Shown: positions 21,295 through 33,200 of the stretch, in pieces
Numbering within the stretch: the first letter of the stretch is position 1
Layout of the letters: every line of letters starts with the position of its first letter
Assembly: GCA_946803715.1 (NCBI GenBank)
Contig: CAMPET010000010.1
Location: 439,050-487,095 of the forward strand
DNA from: Beroe ovata
Lineage: Eukaryota; Ctenophora; Nuda; Beroida; Beroidae
Reading direction: 5' to 3'
Length of the DNA: 48,046 nt
Program-made: the position numbers and the translations under genes
Notes under the pieces: generated by a model
Databases searched by the model: none
What the model was told of the DNA's origin: nothing
The model's input: the letters and a program-made list of their open reading frames with translations, nothing else

Positions 21295-24200
21295 GTACGG
21301 CAATCACATTCTCACATTATAAACTTGTGATTTGAATGAGAAGTCGCGACGAGCTGTCATGTATTTTATTGAAGAGAGGAATGTATCAACCTGTCACCAC
21401 AATCATACAAACACATACACACACACACACACCCACACAAACACACACAGTGTCAGAATGTACATGTCACTCTTCTTCATAGCAAAATAAACACAGTGTG
21501 TCACAAAGTGTATGACTCCAAACTGTGGTTGACTTTCCATGATAATATTGAAGAAGCAATCCATAGTATCAAGAACTTCCTCTATGGTAACATCGCACAC
21601 ACAAATATGCAGTCACAATGATACACACTACTACACATTGCGTGTATTACACACCGTCACACCATACGGATTCACTCAATGATTACACGGAGATATGTTA
21701 TCGTGTACACTGAACAACATTGTAAGATTTCATATAGACTGATCAACACTTGTTGGTTAGTGATTGTGGATATGAAACACTTCCGGATGTGCTTACTTAT
21801 GGAACTCATTCATTGTCAAGTCGGACCCCTGTAGGATATACATAATACAGGGAATTCATCGCAGTAGTATTTCAATGACAGCATATAATAACTTGACAGG
21901 GCTAAAGATGCTGTGATGGCTGACTGTAAACGTCTGGAGGATTGGTTGAAGGCTGGTAATCTCACTGATAAGGAAGGGTTAAAGTGTGCTGCAGAGCTAC
22001 TCAATGCTGGTGAGTAGGTATCTTACTATTTCATAATATGGACATATACGTCATACATTATGTCATGATATATTAGTATATTGTAGGGTGGGGAATGTAA
22101 ACAATGTGATCATAGTGGAAAGTAACGAATCTCTTACTGAATCTGTACAAATTGTACCGCTATACACTTTGTTACAATGAGTTCTGTGTAATGATAATGT
22201 GATACTAACACGTCATGTAATGATATGATAATGAGGTGTCATGATAACGTCATGTAATGATGACATGTTGACAGCTAAGGAGCTGGTCAGTGGAGTGTCA
22301 GGACCAGAAGGTGAACAGATTGCGGAGATTGTGAAGGCTATCGGCGAGCTGGTGACTGATCTCAACAACCTCGGAGAAAATGTGAGTGATGATAGCCGAT
22401 GTTAGATGTACAGAATCCTTCCTTTTCCTACCTTAGAAATAATGGGTAGAGATTTTTTACAAAAGTCATACCTAACCAAGCTCGTTGCCAAATCGTTCTT
22501 AAAAGGGGCCACAGACCAATGACCATGGATCCACTGGAAAGGTTTGACATTGTCTCCCATTACCAGGGTTCTGATGCAGACAGAGCAGCTCTGAAGAAAG
22601 CTCTCCTAGACCAAGTCGAAAAGCTGGACTCCATAGTGAAGAGAACTGATGTCCTCTCCTCAACGCCCAGCGGAGCGGTATCGCGTCGTGTTGAGGATGC
22701 CAAGAGATGGGCTGCTCACGGGGACCCTCTGACGGGCGATGCTAAAGCTAACTTTGCCGATCTGCTAACGACAAGTAGAGCTGTTGCTAAAGCTAACGGT
22801 GGGAAGGAAGGGGCTATGATAGAGAATAGCTGTAACAAGCTGGAGGAGTTACTGGATGAAGCGAGCAGACTGGAACTCGAGATTGGGGTAAGTGTCAGTG
22901 AAGTATCGCTTGTCAGTGAACTGTCACTTGTCAGTATCTCCATTCACCTATCAGTTTATTATGATTGCTACAGAACACGAAGGGTAAAGCTGACAACAGG
23001 GCACGAATACTGGCTTGGCTCGATCAACTTGATAACCAAGTCAAGATGGCAGATGAGAAACATGTGTTGTAAGTACCCCTGGGGAAATAGCCATCACAGC
23101 TAGGGGCAGTCAGACTATTGCACACCGGTTCCTTGATAACAGGGTCATGCCAAACCAGGGTATACTGACATTTAACTTTAGTGATTCGCTGCAAAGAACT
23201 AATGAATAATGATGTGTTGGCCAAGGGGAAATAAGTGGCTACCACTCTGTCAATACGTAGACAACACACACACGAATTCCTCCAGGCCGAGTGAGGTGGT
23301 GAGGGCAGGGGTTAACCAGCTGTCACAGTGGGCTAAAGACAGTCCTGCTGTGGATGATGCTAACGCTCATCACGCGTACAACAAAGTGGTGGAGGCAACC
23401 AAAGCAGCGGTGGAGGGTCTCAGCAAGGCTGAACGGGAGCAGGTAAAATTGATCGAACAGATTTGGAGTGATTGTCTAATGTCTAACTATGGAGATTATT
23501 GTTGTGACTTGTGTGACTTGTTGTGATGACATTGTGATGACATTGTTGTGTGGTTTGGGATGATATGCGGAAGACATTAGGAATTCCTAAATGGATACCT
23601 TTTTATCTCTCCTAACTTCTAATTAGGAATTCCTCGTGCTTAATAAGTGTCTCATGAAGGAGACAAGACCCTGGGAATAAGTGTGATACTGAAATTTCAA
23701 CTTTTTCTCGAGGTTGAGTCACTGCTGGCCGATGTTAACACTGCTANGAAGCGAGCAGACTGGAACTCGAGATTGGGGTATGTGTCAGTGAACTTTCGCT
23801 TGTCAGTGAACTGTCACTTGCCAGTATCTCCATGTACCTATCAGTCTATTATGATTGCTACAGAACACGAAGGGTAAAGCTGACAACAGGGCCCGGATAC
23901 TGGCTTGGCTCGATCAACTTGATAACCAAGTCAAGATGGCAGATGAGAAACATGTGCTGTAAGTATAAAGTACCCCTGGGGAAATTGTCGTCACGGCTAG
24001 GGATAGTTAGACTATTTGGGTCATGCCAAACCGGGGTATACTGACATTTTACCTGATTCGCTACGAAGAACTAGTGATGTGTTGACCAAGGGGAAATAAG
24101 TGGCTACCTATATGTCAAATCGTAGTCAACACACACACGAATTTCTCCAGGCCGAGTGAAGTGGTGAGAGCAGGGGTTAACCAGCTGTCACAGTGGGCTA

Positions 24201-27200
24201 AAGACAGCCCTGCAGTGGATGATGCTAACGCTCATCATGCGTACAATAAAGTGGTGGAGGCAACCAAAGCAGCGGTGGAGGGTCTCAGCAAGGCTGAACG
24301 GGAGCAGGTAAAATTGATCGAACAGATTTGAAGTGATTGTCTAATGTCTAGCTATGGAGATGTTGTGTGGTTTGGGATGACATTATTGTGTGGTTTGGGA
24401 TGATATGCAGAACACATTAGGAATTCCTAAATGGATACCTTTTTATCTCTCCTAACTTCTAATTAGGAATTCCTCATGCTTAATAAGTGTCTCATGAAGG
24501 AGCCCCAGGGAATAAGTGCGAAATACTGAAATTTCAACTTGTTCTGTAGGTTGAGTCACTGCTGGCCGATGTTAACACTGCTATGGAGGGGTACCAGGCA
24601 GTGATGAGAAGTGAGAATCCATCACAAGCTGTTATCAAGAAGAGTCAAGCAGACCTCATCCATGCTGTCAACAAACTCGGTGAGCACATACATATTACAT
24701 ACATACATACATACGCACACGCACACGCACACACAGACACATATACTCACACACACACACACACACACANNNNNNNNNNNNNNNNNNNNNNNNNNNNNNN
24801 NNNNNNNNNNNNNNNNNNNNNNNNNNNNNNNNNNNNNNNNNNNNNNNNNNNNNNNNNNNNNNNNNNNNNNNNNNNNNNNNNNNNNNNNNNNNNNNNNNNN
24901 NNNNNNNNNNNNNNNNNNNNNNNNNNNNNNNNNNNNNNNNNNNNNNNNNNNNNNNNNNNNNNNNNNNNNNNNNNNNNNNNNNNNNNNNNNNNNNNNNNNN
25001 NNNNNNNNNNNNNNNNNNNNNNNNNNNNNNNNNNNNNCACACACACACACACACACACACTTCTAAGGACGTTTGTAAACTATTACTGCTACCCTTATAT
25101 AATATATGGTACTCAATAATGATGTATGGAATGGTTAATCATACTGGGAGTGTTTTATTGGTATAAACTATTATACATGCCGTGTCTCCTTCTTAAAGAC
25201 TGGTAGTTTATGTGCTTGAGAACTCCGTATAGTGTTGTTCATGGCCGTACCCATGTAAACATTGAGAGTGCTGTAGTCTGCAGATCTGCATGCGTCCTGA
25301 GGTATTCCCGATTTAGTTGTTGCTTTTTCCCCTCTTGTTTTCGCTCACTTAATCACTCTCTCCCTCACTCACTCTCTCCCTCACTCACTCTCTCCCTCAC
25401 TCACTCACTCGCTCACTCACACATATCCCAGGGAGTGTTCTGGAGAAAGCAGATATGACGGGAGATAATGCTGCTGAAAACGTCACTACAGGTTGCTACT
25501 GCGAATCTTCCGCCTGCTTTTCAAATGTTGCTGCCCGCTTCATGCAACACTCGCGCTTGCCTATCCTCCTGCAAGCAACACTCATGGTTTTTATTTTGTA
25601 CTTTTATAATTTCCTGTTTTTGATCAGGCGTTGAGCGCATCTGTGATCTGCTTGATGCACACAAAGTCGGAGAGAACCCTGCTGTGGAAGCAAGCATCAG
25701 ATCGACCGTGGAGAAAGTAGCTAATATAGGTGAGTGCAGTTTTGTGATGATCAAACTGTGTATCACTGATCACACAATAATGCATCACTTGTATCACCCA
25801 ATATATTGCGTGACGTCACTTGCCCTAGGTCGAGCTGTGGCCAATCACAACCCTGGACCCGATGGTGACGAGATCAACGCGTTGTGTGACAACGTGAAAA
25901 CATATCTCGCACAGCGACAATGGGTCATCAACAACCCAGATGTAAGTTGCTGGGGGCGGGGGAAATGGAGTTACTTCCCAGTTATAATGAACAATAAACG
26001 TAGCTATTAACTACGAAACGAACCCTAGCTACTCTTAGAGTCTCAGAAGTAAGCTTTCCCTTTATGTCCCACCCACAATTCCCTGCCCTGTGTATGCAGC
26101 ACTCGATTTCATGTACTCACCACCCCCCCCCTTTCAGAAAGTCACGCCCGACATGGTGGCTCAGAACACTAAGAATCTGAAGAATGCGCTTCGAGTACTG
26201 GAGGACAAGATAACTGCTGTAGAGCAGGATAGAGAGTAAGATAACAATTAACACGATCCCCTTCACGAAGCTCACCTCCCTCTCTCTCCAATTGCATTCT
26301 CCGCCTCTCCTCTATTCCCAGATTACCCTTTCCTATCCCCTAACTCCCATTCCCAAAAGAGGCGATCCCAAATGGGGATTTCCAATCAATACTTCTCCAA
26401 CTCTCCACTCCCAAATCTCTCTCCCCTGTAATCCCATAATCCCCACTCCCCTACTCCCCCTACTCTCCCCACTCCCCCTTACTCCACCCACTCCCCCAGC
26501 GAGGGTACAGAGCTGGTGAGTGCGGTAGGTGCAGCTCAACACTGGGCCACCACTGGTAAAGGTGGAGATGCTGAAGGAACTGCTGCCGTTGGCAAGGTTG
26601 TCTCTCAGAGCAGGTAGAGTGATTTGTTGCAAATTAGGATGGTCTCGTCCGACCCCGTTCAATAGTAAACCAGTAAACCAAGTAAACCAGTGAACCACGA
26701 TAACATACATATGGTATTACTGCGAGCTTTTTAATCTATCATGGAGCAATCCATTAAGTTCATTGATAACCCATTACCCAATTATAGCGTCTATAATTAC
26801 TTCTGTATACAAATCCGTTGTCTATGCAGAAGTCCCTCTGTACTTTATACCTATTTGCTGATATTCTGTGAGATAGTTGTTCAGGATTATATATTGTGAG
26901 AAACTGCTGTTACGATTCATGGTTCCCCAATACCAGGTATCTTGCAAAGGGACTCAGCACTAAAGATAAACGGGAAATATTCGATTTGTGTCAGGAGCTT
27001 GAGGATCTTATTGATGAGTATAACAGGGTATGTTGGATTCGTTTTTCATTCACTCGTCTGGGGTTTTGATCGTCACAGTGGTATTTCCTGTTGCTCCTTC
27101 ATAAAGTCTAACATTCACCTCTCAGCTGCCACAGTGTATTAACTTTAAATACCAAAGTTTCGTATTTCATGTAGTTTAAACTTCCCTACACTAAACCGCT

Positions 27201-30200
27201 GTTCAATAAAAATGACACAATTTCTCTCCCCCTTGATACTTGGATACTTATGTTTGAATCTGGTATAATAAGGTATGCGATTGCGTCACTAGAGATCCGT
27301 ATTATTGGAGAAGGGGCACAAATCCCAAAGCTCGTTTCTCGACAATTGTGAAAGCTGCTTTAGTCCCCAATAGCCCTTCCCCAATAATACTGCTCTCTAT
27401 CGAATTGGTTTACGCAATAATCAACTACACTGACAAATATCAGTAAGGTTCCAGTTAATGGTAATTTCACCTCCCGTTCATACGATTCTGGAGTGAGTCC
27501 ACTTTGCGATAAACACCCCCCACCACCTTACACAGGCACCCGAGAGCAGGAAGAGAGCACTTCGGTCACAGATAGCTGACAAGATGAATGCTGTCAAACA
27601 AGCTGCAAGGAAAGCGAACCTGTCAGCCACACCAGGGTAAGTGATGACGTCATTGTGTAATGACTTGTGATGTTAAGAATTACTTAGAATGGTTGCAGAA
27701 GTCCGTGATCTTCTAACATCTTCAAATTCAAATTGAGTTGAGGGTTGCATTATGGCATTTCCTTAGCATTGCACCACCAAAGAAACCGTCGAGAGGCTTG
27801 AAACGGCAAATATCAAGACAGTTGTCCTACCAGAGGACTAAGTCACAGTAAATGAGTAGCAGACGCAATAAGCCTCAATTCTGGAAATTAGTCAAAATTG
27901 AAGATCCCGCCCATTTTGTAGAACAATTAATCACTATCGTAAACTAAAACTGTGATTATATCTCACATCTCACTACAATTGAATATTCCTAGCCTTGAAA
28001 TCGAACCTTGCAATCCCACCTCAATGGATAACAGTCCAACTTTAGCAAGATTCTTCATCTCTATCCTAAACATAATTGAGCATCATTTTCATTACGATCG
28101 CTGATCAAGTTCCAAGTTCCCCACATCCCCCTCTCTTCCCAATTTGGAAGCTTGGAATGTTGCCAGCTCTCCCCTCCCCCTTTACTCAAGTATATGATCC
28201 ACAGGGTGGAGTCTGCTGGAGGACTGCCGGAGTGTGCAGAGATTATAGACGACTGGCTGGGTAGTGGTGTGCCGACACGCAACGCTGCAGGTATAATGGG
28301 GAGTAACCACTGACAATCCCCACTCTCTCACGCTCACCACTATCTCACGCTCACCACTATCTCACGCTCACCACTATCTCACGCTCACCACTATCTCACA
28401 CTCACCACTCTCTGGCAGGAGTGAAGGCTGTTTAGCCCATCTCACCCCCCTTGTTTCCTATAACCCCCGATAATGCCCCCACCTGACGTTTTACTGCCCT
28501 CTTGACGCCCCTCTCCCAGTACCCCTCTCTCCCTCTTCAGGAGGGAAAGCTGTGGAGCCCGATCCTATCCCCCCCCGTTACCCCCAACTTTGACCCTATC
28601 CTTGTTGCTGATCCCTCCCCTCTCTACCCNTCGAGAGGCTTGAAACGGCAAATATCAAGACAGCTGTCCTACCAGAGGACTAAGTCACAGTAAATGAACA
28701 CCAGACGCACTTAGCCTAAATTCTGGAAATTAGTCAAAATTGAAATTCCCGCCCATTTTGTAGAACAACTAATCACTATCATAAACTTAAACTGTGATTG
28801 AATCTCACATATCACGACAATTGAATATTCCTAGCCTTGAAACCGAACCTTGCAATCCCACATTAATGGATTACAGTCCCACTTTTAGAAGATTCTACAT
28901 CTCGATATATATCCTAAACATCATTGAGCATCATTTTCATTACGATCGCTGATCAAGTTCCAAGTTCCCACATCCCCCTCTCTTCCCAACTTGGATGTTT
29001 GGAATGTTGCCAGCTCTCCCCTCCCCCTACTCAAGTATATGATCCACAGGGTGGAGTCCGCTGGAGGACTGCCTGAGTGTGCAGAGATTATAGACGACTG
29101 GCTGGGTAGTGCTGTGCCGACACGCAACGTAGCAGGTAAAATGCCTCCCCTCACTACCCCTCCGCCCCCTGAACTTTCTCCCTCCTCCCTCCCTCCCCTC
29201 AAGCTGTCACTACCCTCACTACCTGAACTTGCTCCCTCCTCCCTCCATCCCCTCACTACCCCTCCACCCTTCCACCCCTGAGCTTGCTCCCTGATCCCTG
29301 TCCTCAAGTTGTCACTACCCTCACTACCCCTCGACATTCATCCACCCTTCCCCAGGTGAGAAAGCTGTGGAAGATGTTATTGACATGGCTGATGCTCTGG
29401 CACGCAATATTGGGGGACTGGTATGTTACCTCGGTATCAATAGATCATGTGTTAGATTGTCTCGATATTGTTTCTTAAATATGTAGAGAATAGCGATATC
29501 CTTTTCTAATAATATGTCAATTGTCACCCCTCTTATGTGACATTCTTTTCTGAAATACTATCTTAGACTTTCGTACGAGTACTCATCAACTTGCTCCTTC
29601 ATAAAGTAGAAACATGCTACATTGAGATTGTATTGTCTTATCAGAGCTATTGCTTGATAAGTTGAACACAATCAACAAATAACTAAGTTTCATAGTAATT
29701 TCTGAGTTTCTAGCTGCTAGTCATAACCCAAATTCTGTCAGAATTTCTGGAATGAAAGTATAACCTACCCGACCCATCCCCTTTTCAGGTTGGGGCAGAT
29801 ATTGCGGCCCAGAGCGCCAAGGTTTCAAAACTGCTAAAGAATTTACAGAACGTTCTGGATGATCCAAAGGTATGCAGTCATGTTATCAACATTCCATGTG
29901 TCACGGAATGATATGTTTAACACATCTGAAAACAAATGATGTTGATGATATTTCGGTCAATATGTAAACCGTGTAGGGCGTTATTATAATCTCGGTGAAG
30001 TGGACAATACGAAGCATACATTTTACACATTGTGTAAAGTAGTTTTTAATCGATTAATAACAATCGACTAGATAACTTCAATAACTTCACTTCTCCTAGC
30101 TCTCACAGATGAATTGCATGTTTCAAATTGACTTGAGTAGTATTCGTCATGCAGAGCGCTCATCTTCCAAAAACGGATGTAAACACTGAATACTCTCACA

Positions 30201-33200
30201 TAAGATCATGTTACGTTAAGTTATACGAATTATGTTATTACATGACTTTCGTATTGCATAATTGACATTGTATGCAGGGATAACACGCCTGTTTTGGTAT
30301 TTTTAACGTGGTTTTGGTGTTTGTGACGTGGATAGAATAAACTCAATAGTAGCTTCAATGTAGTGTGATATTCAAGTTAAGAATGAACTATGAAAGCGTG
30401 TTAATGAGGTTTGATCAGGATGGGTGGTTTGAGGACCATTCGATGTCAATGTGCAGTTGTGGTGTCAAAGAAATGTGGTGTCAGCGCGACGCTATTTGAT
30501 GATCTGATGTCAAGAACGTATAGAAGGGGTGTCAAGTCGGGTGATGTGTCAATAGCTAGTTTATTTCTTACTGTACAGACATGTGTCGTCTGATCTGTGG
30601 ATGTACAGAATTCACACAAACGTGTTGAATATTGTGGATTGTGTACATTCCTTCAATCTATTTAGGGTAACGTAGAATGTTTTGATTTATCATTTAACGT
30701 TTAAATACTCGCTGTAAATTAAGTCCACGTTTTCTGTTGGAAGATAGGGTTTACTACATTACTTTTGTACACAGGGGGGAAATTCAAAGTACAATAGCCA
30801 TTGAATTCCGGCGACCAGCGTATTACAGTCATGAATTCACTTACTCAACAACAATATTAGATTAACCTACTGGCCGTGAGCTAATTCACATAGGATTTGA
30901 GTTATGCTATGTACTTCGAATGAAAGGGAATTGTTATTTTGCAGGCCACACCAGAACAGAAAAAAGCGGCACAAGAAGAACTGAAGGATGCGATATCGGA
31001 GTTGAAGAAAGCATGTAATGATCACTTAGCTGCCAAAGTTGTGGACACATTTGTGGACATTACTGGACCTATTATGGAGCTCCAGGCGGCAGCATTGGCG
31101 CCACTTCGTGAGTACTGGTTCAAATCCAATAAATCTGTGACATCGATATTTTTGTGTGCCAGCATGTTCACGATATGTTCATGTTACTGTGTTAGTGGAA
31201 CGCGCGGCGACAATTTGATGACATAGTTCTGCGCGCGTTCCTTCTCACTGCGCGCGCATGTGCAGCGCACTTGATCTGATCTCTGCAAGTGCGGAATCGC
31301 CGCTTACGGACTCGTATTCAGCGGCGCCTGAGAAAGCTGAGAAGTTCAACTCTAAAGCAGCGGATTTCTCTCTTCATGCTGAACAACTGTGTCGAGTTGC
31401 TGAGGTAACTGTTCGACAGTCTCAAATTCAGTAATCGATGATACAACACATATATGATACAACACTTATATCATACAACACATAATATACCAGACTTTGA
31501 TTGCATCACAGTTCAAAATATACCATGAATTCAGGTTAATATCACCCGTAGGCGAATTCAAGGAAACATTTCGTAATCATTACATCACAGTTTTAAACTC
31601 TCTCTCAGATAGCAACAGATGTGGGCTGTGATGAAAACCCACATCGACATGACAACATAAAGTTGAGTATCGAAGCGTTGAGAGATGCTACACCCCTTGT
31701 TGTTTACTCGGCGAAAACACTGTCACTAAATGCCGAGTCTGAGGTAGGAGAAGAAAAGGAAGAAAATAAAGATCTTTTTGATCCTTATTTCGCAAGTCAT
31801 TAGCAATTTATTTCTGTAGAAAGTGGTTATCCATCAGTAATCATCCTACCAGAGCGCTAAAGAGAATTTCGATTTGGTGAAACAACAGTGGGTGACTGAA
31901 GCCGTCCGTCTGAGATCTGATGTGGACAAATGTGTGAAACCTACAGGTTGGGTTTGTCTGTAAGATCGAGGGACGTGGGTGTGTTCGATTTGTTAAACGA
32001 TGAAAGAATCTTTAAGATTGTGAACGTGGTGTACTTAACGGTTGACTTATTTCGTCGCATTAGTGAACACTATCGGGCTTATCATACACCTTGTCATTAT
32101 TTGTAGAAAATGTAGCGATAATGCGCTATTCTTATTGGATAGTTCATAATTCATATCACATATTTAGCATCTTGACAATTCTAACGGGAATGTAACAGGT
32201 GTTAGACAGTGTGGAAATCTGTCTTAGATTTTCAATATTTGTCATACTACCATAACAATCCTCATCATCACTCTATCAGATTTCCTGGTGGAATCCGAGA
32301 GGAAGGTGAAGGAAGAGGGCGATGCTGCAAAGGCCCTCATGAAAACAAGCCCGGTATTATCATTTCCCCAATCTCCCGATTTCCGATTCTGTCATCCAAT
32401 TTCCCGATAATCGGAACCAATATCATATTTTGTCAGAGAAATCTTACATCAGCTGTCCGTAGCTACAATTTAGTACATAATCTGTTAACACATCCCTCTC
32501 TCCCTGTGTGGTACAGAAGGAGGCTGTTGTGAAAGTTGCCACGGTACAAAAAATTACAAACAGAGTACTCGAGGTTACGGAAGCAGAACTGGAAAATGTC
32601 GGTGATTGTGAATATAAAGTGAAGCTGACTGACCACCGAAATAGCCTGGAAAAAGGTGGGTTTTTTAAAACGGATCAAACGCGTTGATTTCTTTCTCGTT
32701 GAAGTGAATAGCACCGTGATAGCACTTTTTTTTCTGAAAAGTTAAATTATTGTAAAATCGGTTTGTCGTTCTTAAATTTTGACAAATGTACGTTTGAGCT
32801 ACGAATATATTGCACTTAAATACCCTCTAATTTGGTACCGTATTAGCATATTCATGCACGGTGCCAACGTAGCCTCGACTTGTTAAAAGCTTAACAAACG
32901 TATTTTTCCTTTTTTGTATATATTCATTTTTGATATTCGTTCCTTGGCGAATAATTTTCCAGTATTTATTCTTCTTATTATGGGTGGACTTAAAGTTTGT
33001 TACATCCACATTAACGTAAACTACTACATTGTGCACTGTAAGTTCCACTACCACTTCCCGAAAATTGAATTAGTTCGTCGGAAAAATGCTCTTCTCGATA
33101 GGTGATATCTGGCTAAAATATCCGTTGTTTCAGCTATCAAGTTAGCTGGAGTGGCGACAAATGAGCATATTCAGGGTAAAGCTAAGGATCCGACCGCCTT

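Larger units (their letters stand above)
21900..29869 (+). other. VCL: Vinculin central helical repeats
   Basis: Exons used: 21900-22009, 22275-22381, 22567-22887, 22974-23068, 23286-23442, 24550-24679, 25432-25491, 25628-25729, 25829-25941, 26138-26235, 26500-26613, 26937-27027, 27536-27636, 27767-27847, 28205-28290 (allelic form 29050-29135), 29356-29420, 29789-29869. They encode about six units, each with a Trp or related signature: EDWLKAG, KRWAAHG, SQWAKDS, CDLLDAH, QHWATTG and DDWLGSG. Vertebrate vinculin has three such repeats (residues about 259-589). The 28205 and 29050 forms differ at two residues (GSGVPTRNAAG against GSAVPTRNVAG). Confidence 0.85.

Noticed and set aside
24583-25119. 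Open frames running through the N gap and CA repeat
   Set aside because: They consist of unknown bases and Cys/Val or Thr/His dipeptide repeats; only the first 97 bases (to 24679) are a real vinculin exon.
28536-28600. GAGGGAAAGCTGTGGAGCCC after a CTTCAG as an alternative vinculin exon
   Set aside because: It resembles the start of the 29356 exon (GTGAGAAAGCTGTGGAAG) but soon diverges and hits a stop. It lies at the end of a suspect contig, so a distinct allele or error is more likely.
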